The position numbers and the translations under genes were made by a program. A stretch of 64,000 bases of DNA from Siphonodentalium dalli (Eukaryota; Mollusca; Scaphopoda; Gadilida; Siphonodentaliidae), in the NCBI GenBank assembly GCA_032622095.1, contig CP136064.1, positions 36,442,426 to 36,506,425 on the forward strand, read 5' to 3'. This document shows positions 1 to 8,612 of the stretch, piece by piece. Under the pieces are notes generated by a model. That model was not told where the DNA came from. It saw only the letters and a list, made by a program, of their open reading frames with translations, and made no database searches. Within the stretch, counting starts at the first letter, position 1; every line of letters begins with the position of its first letter.

Positions 1-748
1 TGAACATTTATAGGCCGCTAAAGATGGCAGAAGGAGAGAATAAAATAGACACTGATTGGTCAATAGTCCTGTGAGTTTGTTTTTTTTTGGCATCAAGAAT
101 ACAACACACCTCTACCCCATAAATTCCCATAAGTAAAATAGACATTGGCACATGAAGTAACCCTTTGTAGTGAAGTTTTAATTTTGCGGGGTGGTCTGAA
201 AAAATGGCATTATATTTGGTGCGGTTCTGACACTAGGTACAAAAACACAAAATTTAAAGGCGAATATGATTTTCTTGCTTAAACAATTATGGCATATTAT
301 GTCAATCTTTGAGATTTAAAGACAATTCTGGAGCTGGGCATTATATTGTAAAAGTATATACATTAAAACGTTTGCTTTGTGCATATGGAAAACATTTACG
401 TCACTGTAACCGTTAGTGAGACATTGAGATAATAAAACAAATCTACCGGGTCCTGTGCATACGTCGATTGACCTAAAATTGGTGAACAGTAGTTCCAATA
501 GCAAACGTCATAACCAAACGCGCTAAGTACTTGATTGTAAAGTTTCCTATTTGAAATGTTTGAAGTGTGTCAAACTTTTTACCTGTTGAATTTGTAAAAA
601 AAAAAAAGACTCAAAGTGTGTCGTCCACTGACAGTTTATGAGTTATTAAATCGGTCAGTTTGTAACTTACAGACACTCTACCCCGAGCTCTTCCACTTTT
701 TAATATCCGACTGATTTTGCAAATGATTCGTTGTCTAAGATATGTTAA
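1..748. other. Unannotated AT-rich DNA
   Basis: No coding segment, RNA gene or repeat is recognised here apart from a 14-base A run near 595-607. The short open frames have no recognisable motif. Confidence 0.5.
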
Positions 749-1295
749 TAAGGCCCATTTTATACGTCGAGCCAGACACGGGTCACGTCAGCCTAATTTG
801 TGTGAAAATGACAACGTCCAAGATAGCGCGACTGCAGCGCGACGTATAAAACCAACTGACGCGTCAGAATTTCTCTGGCACGACCCGACGTGCTACACGT
901 CTGGTACCGACGTGCTACACGTCTGGGGCTCGACGCTGTTTTATACGACGTGCTAAACACGGGTAGCGCTAAGATTATTCAGGGAAAACCATTCCCCGTT
1001 TAGGACCCCTTTGGCGGAGAGCATGCACAATTTGAAGTTTTTGCCGTCATTACGTTTTATTATATGATCATAAGTTTCTTTCCCAATTCATATGTTAAAA
1101 CATAACGAACAAATCGAGATATCTAATGATGTTCACCTCATTAATCAAACAAGAGGTTAATATCAGTTCTGAGTGACGTCAGATACTTCAGAGGATAACA
1201 TAACTTATTATCACACCTGAAAGTAGATAGAATTTTACCAGCGACGTTCAACGTCACAACGTCTTGTCCAATCAAAGCGCGTTTCATATAATAAA

Positions 1296-1440
1296 ACAGT
1301 TATCGCGTTGTTTCTTGGTTGACACGAGGAATTGTCATCCCTTGGAAGTCAATATTCACCTCGGCCTACGGCCTTGGTGAATATTGACTTCCTCGGGTTG
1401 ACAATACCTCGTGTCAACCTCGAAACAATGCGATAACTGT
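1296..1440. mobile_element. Foldback/palindromic element nested in the Harbinger-type element
   Basis: Two arms of about 70 bases form a near-perfect inverted repeat: ACAGTTATCGC opens the left arm and GCGATAACTGT closes the right. The centre lies near CCTACGG (about 1368). Both arms contain TTGACACGAGG and GGAAGTCAATATTCACC or their inverses. The transcript would fold into a long hairpin. No coding capacity. Confidence 0.75.
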
Positions 1441-1462
1441 ATAATCTCATCCTAGCGCGACC

Positions 1463-1555
1463 CTGGACTAGACGCTGGCTCTATGAGGCTACGTCGTTAC
1501 ATGACGGCGAACAGAGCAGAGCGTCGGAGCGTCATAGAGCCAGTATCTAGTCCAG
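1463..1555. repeat. Inverted repeat with 10 + 15 base arms
   Basis: CTGGACTAGA plus CTGGCTCTATGA on the left pairs with the inverse TCATAGAGCCAG plus TCTAGTCCAG on the right, around a 45-base loop. It lies inside the Harbinger-type element and may be a remnant of another small transposon. Confidence 0.55.
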
Positions 1556-2107
1556 CCATGTCTGGCACGTCGTATAAAACAGCGTCGGGCAACAGACGTG
1601 CTAACTCTTGGCCTTTGTAAATATACATTGAAGGCAATTGTACGGTACTACCGGGACATGCATGTATCGACTGACAAGGGACGTTTCGCGAAAGTTGGAA
1701 ATAAATATATTGCAGAGATATATATTAGAAGGTTCAAGGGAAATGAATGACAAGATCCCGATTTTGAAACCAACGAAAGCGTAAATTGTGAGATCCATGC
1801 ACTGTATAGAGGGCCAGTTTATAGTGCATTGTCAGAGGACACTATCGCGGAAATTATTATAGCATTTTGTATCAGAAATGCTAAAATTGTTCAAAATATA
1901 CGATTACAGCACGTGCCACCTGGCTCGACGTCTAAATCTAACAAACGTAACACGAACCAGAGACGCGCCAATGTCGAGCCAGGGGAAGATAGCGCGACCC
2001 GTGTTTGGCGCGACGTATAAAACGGGCCTAAGAGACTATAAATACACCAGTAAAAGTAAAATATGAGATCATTTATAGCGGATTTTAAATATGTTAATTT
2101 TCTACTA

Positions 2108-2820
2108 CCTTACTCGTATTTAAATTCGCGCAGTACTATTTTTCGCGCACCCACCCGTGCGCGAATTTAAAACTGAGCGAAACATAGTACGACTCCTGAA
2201 TTTATACCAAACCGCGTGGGAAAATAAGAGGGTTGTATGTTCCTGAGTTACATATACATGTATTACGGAAGATTTGGGGTGATTACATTCATATTCGGAC
2301 AACCAATCTCAATACCATTTAAAGCATATAAAGCGATAAATAATTGTATAATCTTCTACGTTTCAATGCTCCTTACCAACAACCCTGCATGGAGTGGCGC
2401 CGTGGTCATATAACAGTCTTGAGTTATTTATTTGAATCCAACTATTTAAAATACAAGCAAGCATTTATGTTTTCGGAAGTCAGCAGCCAACTCGGTTTTT
2501 GTTTTACTGTTGAGCTCAATTCAATGATCCACATCTTTGCTTAAATGTCACAATAATTACTTGGATCATATACATCCATCTTCACAACAAAATTATAACG
2601 CAGTATTAACCGACTCGATGTAAATGTCCGTCACGATGGTCTTTACTACACACTCATATCTTTAAGAGCGATTAAGAACGGACACTGTCATCAAACACAG
2701 GACCTTTTCTAAAATAATTTTGTCAGTTTTGAATTCTCGCAGCACGGTGCGCGAATTCAATGTGCGCGAATTTAAAACTGAGCGAAAAATAGTACTACGC
2801 GAATTTAAATACGAGTAAGG
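2108..2820. mobile_element. TA-flanked inverted-repeat element (Tc1/mariner-like MITE)
   Basis: The ends are CCTTACTCGTATTTAAATT and its exact inverse, continuing to CGCG. TA dinucleotides sit outside both ends (2106-2107 and 2821-2822), as in Tc1/mariner-type insertions. Each end also carries extra copies of a GCGCGAATTTAAAACTGAGCG segment in inverted order (about 2157-2180 and 2762-2786), so the termini are compound. There is no transposase frame. Its right edge falls exactly where the Polinton integrase remnant stops. Confidence 0.65.
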
Positions 2821-2835
2821 TATCTGTAATTATCA

Positions 2836-3111
2836 TTATGTTTTTTTCAAATTCTGAAGATCAGCTAACTCTGCCTGCCATTGAATATCAATTCCAGCTA
2901 CAACAGTCTTTCTACATTGGAATTTTCGAATTATTGGTTTGTGTAAAGTATATGTCGACTGGCCTTGCAACCATTTCTTCACATCTATGAGTTTTATTTT
3001 TTTATTTTGCCTTTTCGCTTCATCAAAAAGCTTCTTTACACTGCCATAACTTCCAACTTTCTTTGGATTATATAAAATTTTAGATAACTATTCATCTAGT
3101 ATTGGTCCCAT
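2836..3111 (-). pseudogene. INT: Polinton integrase, N-terminal remnant
   Basis: This minus-strand frame of 92 codons resembles the N-terminal region and the start of the rve (retroviral-type) catalytic core of Polinton integrases. It has a WLQGQSTYTLHKP block at about residues 45-57 and then IQWQAELADLQNL (about 77-89), the stretch that normally holds the first catalytic Asp. Here that position reads Glu (QAELADL), so the site looks damaged. There is an in-frame TAG at 3088-3090. The start ATG at 3111 overlaps the end of the upstream late gene by 16 bases, a compact viral-style arrangement. The rest of the core is missing; the frame ends 14 bases before a TA-flanked transposon. Identity rests on motif recognition, without a search. 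Confidence 0.72.
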
Positions 3112-3812
3112 TGTGTTTTTTCTGTTTTAATACCCATTGGTGTCAACCTATCTGCTATTTTAGTTTTTGAATGTCTTGCTTTTATACCTTTCATTGGTGT
3201 GAATCGATGAGAATCAAATCATTTTGGTTTTATGCTTTGTACTGGAGTTTCACAATCATCATCTGAATCATCTTTCAAAATGTTTTTTAATCCAAAGCCA
3301 ACGGTTTCTGTTCCCTACAAAATCTTGAGGTACATTAAGTTCGCTCAATCCTTGTGAAAAGGTTTCCCAACCTGTTAGTTCGAAACCTTTTCTTTGTCGT
3401 ACAATATCATTGAGGAGATCAACAATATTTAATCCTCTAATAGCTTTTTCACCATATGCTAATTGTCCGTGTTCATCAAACTTCATTTTCAGATGTTTTG
3501 AAATCAGTTGTAAAAGTTGTTCAGCTTTTTTTCTCATCTTTAACGGAATACTTTCTAGCACATCCCTATGATGATTAAATGGTTGTTCTGTTTTCGGGGT
3601 TGAAATAGCTCTAAATGATTTTTGAGAAGTTTTCAATTTGTGCAAAGTTGTACCATATAATTGAACCTTCTCGGATTCTGACAAATTTTGATCAGAAACT
3701 GAATTCAATTCTCTGCTTAGTTTTGAAACATTTGTTTCAGGATTAGTTGGTAATTCTCCATTTTTGTAATGCCATCCAACATTTTGAAAGGAACAGCGAC
3801 CATTTTCTTCAT
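3096..3812 (-). pseudogene. Conserved Polinton late protein of unknown function
   Basis: About 239 codons in broken frames. The start (ATG at 3812, MKKMVAVPFKML) and the middle (ESEKVQLYGTTL, later GLNIVDLLNDIV and GWETFSQGLSELNVP) match the pattern of a protein found beside the ATPase and integrase in many animal Polintons. Its function is unknown; a virion role is inferred. A frameshift near 3745-3780 separates the N-terminus from the long central frame (to 3268). Another near 3295 moves it into a frame with an acidic KDDSDDD tract and a basic C-terminus. That C-terminal frame has one TGA (3219-3221) and ends at TAG 3096. It lies immediately downstream of a Gly-rich membrane-peptide gene and overlaps the integrase start. 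Confidence 0.65.
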
Positions 3813-3814
3813 GT

Positions 3815-4157
3815 TTAACCGCGAAGTATTCCAGCGACTGCTTTACCAAGCAATGGTGCTAGCATAAGAAGTGGTAAAAATCCTCCTTTTTTGTTTAAAA
3901 TTTGTTTTTTTCGTTTCAAAGATGTTTATATGCTTGCAAGTTCTCTGAGGTGTCTACACCTCGGATGTAGTTTGAGCTTCTGAGCTTCTGTTAGTTTTAC
4001 ATTGCCTTTTTAAATATTTTTACATCATTCTGACATGCAATCAATCACTTTCTTTGGTGCATCTTTTATCATTTTTTTCTCGAAAATGAGTTGGTGTCTG
4101 CTTCATAGCCATTACAAAAATACCATATTTTTAATCAGTGGAGTTTTTTTTCGCCAT
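3815..4157 (-). pseudogene. Polinton small protein with KKGGFL hydrophobic tail (second copy)
   Basis: From ATG at 4157 the frame runs briefly and then shifts. The second half reads LTEAQKLKLHPRCRHLREL, a basic stretch, KKGGFLPLLMLAPLLGKAVAG and a stop at 3815. This layout (amphipathic helix, Lys/Arg run, GGFL, hydrophobic end) is typical of a small Polinton/adintovirus protein proposed as a membrane-active virion component like adenovirus pVI/pX; that role is an inference from published work on the family. At least three in-frame stops show decay. It follows a related gene (4194-4761) on the same strand and ends 3 bases before the next start (3812), so the three probably formed one late cluster. 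Confidence 0.6.
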
Positions 4158-4193
4158 CTTTACTCTTCAACAGTTGAATGTCAAATGACTAAA

Positions 4194-4761
4194 TTACTTT
4201 TTATTTTTACGTTTATTAAAATTACGATCAAATGCCATCAAAGCTAATTTTGATGGGTTTGAAAGATTCATCATTTTTGAGTATCGTTGAAGCAACGGAT
4301 AATGTTCTGCTTCTTGAACTGATGGAATTGGTTGTGGACCATTATCGTTGAGTGGTTGAAATCTAGCAAATGTAGAATTTAATCCAGTAGAATTTACTCT
4401 AGCTGGAGTAGCTCGCTGCGCAATTGTAGAATTTACTCTAACTGGACTAGCTCACTGTGCAATTGTAGAATTTACTCTAGTAGCATGTACTCTACTTGAT
4501 CTAACTCGTGCAATTGATTTATTTTCTTTTTGTCTGAGAAGACTTCTGATCAAAACTCCACCGAGAAATCCACCTCCACCAGTTTTTTAAAAGTATTTTC
4601 TTTTTTGAATCGATATGAGTTGTACTGTCAGCTATTTTCTTCAGCTCTTTTTTATGTTTTTGCAGGAATGTTCGTGTCTGCTTTGGAAGCTTTAAGTGAT
4701 CATCAATTATTAATTTAGCTATAGCCGAAAATACACTCAAGACTGCTTCATGCGACTCCAT
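4194..4761 (-). pseudogene. Polinton Gly-rich membrane-peptide protein (first copy)
   Basis: Starts at ATG 4761. The first 57 or so codons read through a helical segment (FLQKHKKELKKIAD) into a basic KKKILLK run. A one-base frameshift in the A/T run near 4575-4590 then moves the continuation into another frame. There it encodes four Gly in a row, a hydrophobic GGVLIRSLL segment and a basic tail to a stop at 4194. The tail has a short repeat (RVNSTIAQ twice) made by a tandem duplication in the DNA at 4386-4475, with a TGA at 4452-4454. It looks like a paralogue of the 3815-4157 gene. Probable role, from the family, is virion membrane interaction; not shown here. Confidence 0.6.
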
Positions 4762-4798
4762 GATTGGAAATGAAAAATATTATGTTGATACACTTATC

Positions 4799-5445
4799 TT
4801 ATACCGATGAATATATTACCGCACCTCGGTCGTCATTTGTGAGCCAGCGATGGAAAATATCAGTTCTAAGTCTCAACGATTTATTCGTTTTTGGGTGAAA
4901 ATCGAGTAGTAAATAACCATGATTGGTTGAAGTTGCATCATCATATGCTTGCATTAAATGAGGTATTTGCATTTGAGAGGATAGAATTTTTATTTGACTT
5001 TTATCACGCACACTTTGAAATAGTACCATGTAATGTGCATTCAAACTCAAAGTTCTACTCGCTTTAGATTTCTGAAACATGTTTTGAGTTATGTAAATAA
5101 CAGATGTATTTCTGTGATGTCATTTTTCTTCATCTTTATCACCTTACATGTCATCAAAAACGATGAGGTGCGTAAGTCTGTGTCATCGACAAGTTCATTG
5201 TCATCATCCGGTATTCCATTTATAAATTGAATATTGTGAAATTCTTGCATCTGACTATAGATATTTTGCCATTCTTTGTAACACAAAACGACTTTGTATG
5301 GAACAGGTTTGAACAAATCATCTTTATATTCAATTAATTTCTTAACAAATTCTGTTTTACCACAACCACTTGGTCCCGATATTAAAATGTCCATCTTTAC
5401 TCTGAGACAGATCATGTAAGACTGATTAGGATTGTTCGGAACCAA
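4799..5445 (-). pseudogene. ATP: FtsK/A32-type DNA packaging ATPase
   Basis: The N-terminal frame (5445-5089) holds Walker A, GPSGCGKT, at residues 24-31, preceded by the hydrophobic MDILIS strand. The frame then shifts near 5170-5185. A Walker B-like LIVFDD is read in the neighbouring frame, followed by two stops, near 5154 and 5124. The C-terminal part (about 5105-4799) has the family's QN motif region, RTLSLNAHYMVLFQSVRDKSQI and the tail YLLLDFHPKTN. Total length, about 215 codons, fits Polinton ATPases, which pump DNA into capsids. Neighbours on both sides are Polinton genes, which strengthens the call. Inactive through at least one frameshift and two stops. Confidence 0.85.
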
Positions 5446-5488
5446 CCTTTTTAATTTTTAATGAAGAATCACCATAACTCCAGATTAT

Positions 5489-6024
5489 TCAAAATGTCCA
5501 AATGAGTTCATTATCTAAGTCTGAAATAGGTCTAGTGGTTTTTACAATATAATCCAAAGACACTTTTTTTTCAAATAACTTTTCAGCAGTGAAAATTGCA
5601 CATGGTTCTCGGAGAATAATGTATCCATATATTCTCGTCACCTCTTCGAATTTCAAAGTTTTTTCATTGAGAATCCTATCTTGATATTCAGCAAAGCGAA
5701 TAAAATTATTTTCAACTAATTCACAAATTTCGTATATTTTGTTTTTAGGAACACCATAAAATATCCAATAATCTGAAAACAGTTGATCCAATATATCCAT
5801 TAAGAAATCAGTTTCAAATTCTGATCTGTCAATCAAACATCTCAATCGACTCTGCCCCTCAGATAAATGTCCATTCAGCAATGTCTGCACTATAATTTTA
5901 CTTTCTCTTGAAAAGAAAGTTTCTTTAAGTTCTCGTTTGATTTCTTGATCCAATTTTGACGTTTCGATCAAGTTATTATAAATTTCAAAAGCATCTCTGC
6001 TGGTAACACATCAAATCCATCCAT
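5489..6024 (-). pseudogene. Unknown Polinton-associated protein with an F-box-like start
   Basis: A start at 6024 gives a frame beginning MDGFDVLPAEMLLKFI, whose LPxEMLxxI pattern recalls the first helix of an F-box. After a frameshift near 5985 the long frame (160 codons, 5971-5489) continues with a helical, charged sequence rich in Glu, Asp and Leu. It has no catalytic motif I can name. It overlaps the end of the polymerase fragment (stop at 6011) by 14 bases and precedes the ATPase, so it belongs to the same cluster. If F-box-like it could recruit a ubiquitin ligase, but the motif is short and this is weak. I do not recognise the family. Confidence 0.5.
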
Positions 6025-6345
6025 AAAGAATTGTGTTGTATTCATCAACAACAAGTCGTTTGGTGTACACAGATCGGAATGTTTTTTGTTTGCTCTTCAC
6101 TAATTACTTCTCTGTTCTTTGTGCGTTTAATTATGCATGGATAGTTTATGACACGTTGAAAGTTTGACCGGTTATTAACACATTCAACCATTGAATGAAA
6201 ATTTACTTGCTGTTTAGTTTTATAATCCAGAGTGATACCCTTGACCTTACATACATATTTTATGATACCATCTTTCACGTACTGATATCCATAATATTTC
6301 GGTCCTAACCCTACAAATTTTTTGATCAGATGAAAAAAACATCAT
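6011..6345 (-). pseudogene. POLB: Protein-primed DNA polymerase B, C-terminal fragment
   Basis: Reading down from about 6335, the frame has FVGLGPKYYGYQYVKDG, then CKVKGITLDYKTKQQVNF. This is the conserved C-terminal thumb/TPR2-side block of Polinton and other protein-primed family B polymerases. A frameshift in the A run near 6082-6090 leads to the last block (KRLVVDEYNTILYGW) and a stop at 6011. All upstream parts (exonuclease, palm motifs) are absent. Beyond 6340 the DNA reads instead as the end of a plus-strand gene, so a large deletion joined the two. About 110 codons remain of a protein usually above 1,000. It replicated the element's linear DNA. Confidence 0.8.
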
Positions 6346-6691
6346 TGATGCTGGGTGAATCTACTCCTGAGACGTTTACTTGGACGCACACATCAGACAA
6401 CGATTATCTCACACCATATGCTGCTAGTTTAATGCACATTGATCAACCTGAGACATCAACTAACGAGATCGCGGATGTGAAAGCTGAAAGTGGGGAACAA
6501 CCGCGATATCAATTAACGAGATCGCAGATGTGAAAACTGAGAGTGGTGAATTATACGCCTCAACCGAGTTGTCAAATGATGAAATCACTATTCTAAACAC
6601 GGAGGATTCGTAGATGGAAGTGATAAACCCTGTAGCCAAAGGCGCTGACGATACTGAAATTAAGCAAAACATAAGCTTCCAAGAAAGTTAA
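6330..6691 (+). pseudogene. 3' end of an unknown plus-strand Polinton gene
   Basis: An open frame from 6330 to 6533 contains EIADVKAESGE. About 65 bases later the next frame contains a near copy (EIADVKTESGE), so a short duplication with an indel shifted the frame. The second frame runs through one TAG (6611-6613) to a TAA at 6689-6691. A possible poly(A) signal, AATAAA, follows at about 6700. Composition (Asp, Glu, Thr, Ser) suits the acidic tail of a larger protein. The left edge abuts the polymerase fragment on the opposite strand. I do not recognise the protein; a capsid or other late product is possible but unproven. Confidence 0.4.
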
Positions 6692-6748
6692 AATTGGTGA
6701 ATAAAATATTATTGATTTTATTTACTTGTTACGTTTTTTTAGCAATTT

Positions 6749-6800
6749 CAGAGCGTATCTTTTGAATAATTTGGATGGCCCTGAAATGGACCGTTTAAAT
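6749..6800 (-). terminator. Gene-end hairpin element, copy A
   Basis: Read on the minus strand, it holds a stem made by AACGGTCCATTTCAGGGCC, then an AT-rich spacer, then AAAAGATACGCTCTG. It begins 9 bases after the stop of the 6809-7161 gene. Two more copies follow the next two genes in the same relative orientation, which supports a transcript 3'-end role. Confidence 0.6.
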
Positions 6801-6808
6801 TTTTTGCT

Positions 6809-7161
6809 GAATCAATAAAATTCAGCCAAATCAGGATAAAGTCCTCCCTTGTTGTATGTGGGCCTCCAGTATGGATCCCGCACGTATTCCGCTGCCTCAG
6901 TGGTAATCCACCTTGGCAGTGGTCTTGGAGAATTATATCCAGACAAATCTGGATATAATTCTCCCTTATACGTGGGTTTCCATTCTGGATGTGACCCGTA
7001 CAACTTGGGAGGACAAGGTCTCCGTCTTTGCAGGAATTCTTGAACTCCAGCTCTAAACTCTAACTTGTGTCTCTCCGAATCTCTAACATTCTTCTGCCAA
7101 TTCTTTAATCGATCATCGCCAGAGAATTTAGCAAAATTTTCTCTTTTAGTTTAGAGAACAT
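6809..7161 (-). pseudogene. Small Pro/Tyr-rich Polinton protein
   Basis: ATG at 7161 starts a protein of about 117 codons. One indel near 7135-7145 (an A-rich stretch) breaks the frame; everything after it is open to the stop at 6809. The N-terminal third is charged and helical. The C-terminal half has two copies of a W-K/R-PTY-KG-LYPDL motif plus PRPLPRW, a Pro/Tyr-rich tail that could bind WW or SH3-type partners (inference). The upstream promoter-like palindrome begins 30 bases away and a gene-end hairpin follows. I do not recognise the family. Confidence 0.5.
6927..6964. repeat. Perfect 17-bp hairpin within coding sequence
   Basis: GGAGAATTATATCCAGA, loop CAAA, then the exact inverse. 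It lies inside the small Pro/Tyr-rich gene and encodes part of its GELYPDLSGYNSP segment. Confidence 0.8.
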
Positions 7162-7190
7162 TTTGAAGATAAAAATATTCATATTATATG

Positions 7191-7296
7191 AAACGCGCGG
7201 CCGCCGCTGACGACGTCATTGCATGTTTCACCAAATTTCCCCGGAACGAAATTTGGTAAAATACGCAATGACGTCGTCAGCGGCGCGCGCGCGTTT
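7191..7296. promoter_or_regulatory. Divergent promoter-like palindrome
   Basis: Two arms of about 50 bases are near-perfect inverses. Each contains CGCTGACGACGTCATTGC, then an AT step, then ACCAAATTTC, with GC-rich CGCG outer ends. The palindrome sits between two divergent genes, 30 bases from the start at 7161 (minus) and 50 bases from the start at 7346 (plus). One arm recurs upstream of the 8085-8537 gene in the same relative orientation. TGACGTC is a CRE/ATF half-site type sequence. Promoter function is inferred. Confidence 0.6.
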
Positions 7297-7345
7297 ACAA
7301 TAAAAAAAAATAAACATACATCCACCATTCTTCATTCATACCGAA

Positions 7346-7729
7346 ATGGATTACCGAGATCTGTATCGGAGTTATTTGGAGGAGGGGTTGATCGTGAGAG
7401 GTGTCTTTTGGGGATGAAGCGCAGATGATCTGGAAGTCTTTGAGCTTAGCGACAACGGGTACTGTAGATAACTTCTTCGATATCTACAGATATACCGTTA
7501 TGCTGATGACAGACCACAGAGATCGGGTTTTCGGATTACCACCACGGTTGTTCGGATACACCAGATTGCTGGGATCATCAAGACTCATGGTGCGACTCGC
7601 GGCTACCTTACTGCAGCGTTCTATCACGATCTTCTCAGGGCACAGGGTATACGAATTCTTGCCGCTCTGGGGAATACAGACAGGACAGCCGTGCAATTGT
7701 GCCATTTGGTTGCGACGTTCCCAAGATAA
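7346..7729 (+). pseudogene. Unknown small Polinton protein (127 codons, two stops)
   Basis: ATG at 7346 opens a frame (MDYRDLYRSYLEEGLIVRG) that stays in one register to TAA at 7727-7729. It is broken only by TGA at 7415-7417 and TAA at 7469-7471, with no indel. The C-terminal two thirds is open and reads as a helical, moderately basic protein (for example THGATRGYLTAAFYHDLL and LAALGNTDRTAVQLCHLVA). A palindromic promoter-like element lies 50 bases upstream and a gene-end hairpin about 55 bases downstream. I do not recognise the family. Survival of the frame with only point stops suggests it is younger or better kept than the neighbouring ATPase. Confidence 0.5.
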
Positions 7730-7783
7730 CTTCCAGGTTTATTCAAACCCAAATACACAGTGCGGTTTCTTTTGAAGCCATTC

Positions 7784-7831
7784 AAAACGGCCCTTTTCAG
7801 GGCCGCACAATTTTTTCGAAAGATACGCTCT
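7784..7831 (+). terminator. Gene-end hairpin element, copy B
   Basis: AACGGCCCTTTTCAGGGCC forms a stem (GGCCCTTTTCAGGGCC). It is followed by an AT-rich spacer and CGAAAGATACGCTCT. It lies just downstream of the plus-strand gene ending at 7729 and is oriented with it. Confidence 0.65.
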
Positions 7832-7850
7832 AACATTGCTATTGTACGAT

Positions 7851-7947
7851 TTGTTCATTCTTCCTGAACTTGGAGAGAATGTTCACATAATTTCTCAAAA
7901 AATACTTGTTCATTCATCCTGAACTTGGACAGAATGTTCACATAATT
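7851..7947. repeat. Direct repeat of about 41 bases, two copies
   Basis: GTTCATTCTTCCTGAACTTGG followed by AGAATGTTCACATAAT occurs at 7852-7891 and again, with minor changes, at 7908-7947. It lies in the gap between two convergent Polinton genes. Confidence 0.7.
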
Positions 7948-8022
7948 AACAAAGAATACTTCCCTGACAATAAAACTAACTACCGCCCCTTCATAATCTG
8001 ATCACCAGGTAGCATAATAATG

Positions 8023-8072
8023 CAGAGCGTATCTTTCGTGAATTTTAAGAGGCCTTGAAAAGGGCCGTTTAA
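8023..8072 (-). terminator. Gene-end hairpin element, copy C
   Basis: On the minus strand it reads AAACGGCCCTTTTCAAGGCC, then an AT spacer and CGAAAGATACGCTCTGC. It starts about 12 bases after the stop of the 8085-8537 gene, in the same gene-relative orientation as copies A and B. Confidence 0.65.
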
Positions 8073-8084
8073 AATAATATAAAA

Positions 8085-8537
8085 TCATTTCTTTTGTTTC
8101 TTCATCACTGTTAAATCTTTCCCGAGTGATCCAAATGTTGATCGCTTCGTTGATTCTTTCTGGAAACCATGTACTTGAATTGGTATGTCAATCGTCTCAG
8201 GTTTCAAGTTGATTCTACGTTTAACCGATCTGTGTGTTAACTGCTTTCGCAAGTCCTTCATCTCCTGACAAATATTCGGTAACAACTTTGTCTGTTCTTC
8301 CCATTGCGAACTGTTGATAACTTGGTATATAACAGGTGGAATCATTTGTTTTTTTCTTCACCGGCGGTATATACACTGGTTGTTGGTCCGTTCGCGGATA
8401 CACCGTTGGTACCTGTTGCTGTTCTACCCGTGGTGTCACATTTCCCGCATACAGTGGAGTCGAGTCAACATTTGCGTTGCAGGAACATGACCGTACTGCA
8501 CATCAATAGTCTTGAGAAATTCCGTTACTGGATCCAT
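8085..8537 (-). pseudogene. Unknown Polinton protein with Pro-rich middle and basic tail
   Basis: A start at 8537 (MDPVTEFLKTIDVQYG) leads, after a frameshift near 8445-8475, into a Pro/Gln/Val-rich segment (TPRVEQQQVPTVYPRTDQQP). After a second shift in the T run near 8345-8350 it runs to the stop at 8085 with a helical stretch and a Lys-rich end (KKQKK). Total about 150 codons. The start lies about 75 bases from a promoter-like motif shared with two neighbours, and a gene-end hairpin follows. A basic tail and Pro-rich linker would suit a virion core or scaffold protein, but I do not recognise it. Confidence 0.45.
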
Positions 8538-8612
8538 GCTTCAAGATGACGCTAACGTTACAATTTACGCATGTAATAACGGTATCATTTTCGAGGATCA
8601 ACTATATGAGAT

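Larger units (their letters stand above)
752..2028. mobile_element. Harbinger-type non-autonomous DNA transposon (TAA target duplication)
   Basis: The left end begins GGCCCATTTTATACGTCG and the right end is its inverse, ending CGACGTATAAAACGGGCC. The match continues inward through an ACACGGGTC block for about 35 bases with few mismatches. TAA flanks both sides (749-751 and 2029-2031), the 3-bp target duplication expected of PIF/Harbinger elements. No transposase frame is visible, so it would move only with help from another copy. Inside lies a second inverted pair, 931-953 and 1565-1587 (23 bases, perfect), made of the same terminal motif. This suggests a copy of the same family nested in itself. 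The superfamily assignment rests on the TIR start and TSD length, not on a protein. Confidence 0.7.

Noticed and set aside
7401-7775. 124-codon plus-strand frame
   Set aside because: It overlaps the better supported frame from 7346, which has the start, the promoter motif and the end hairpin. This frame is probably a shadow.
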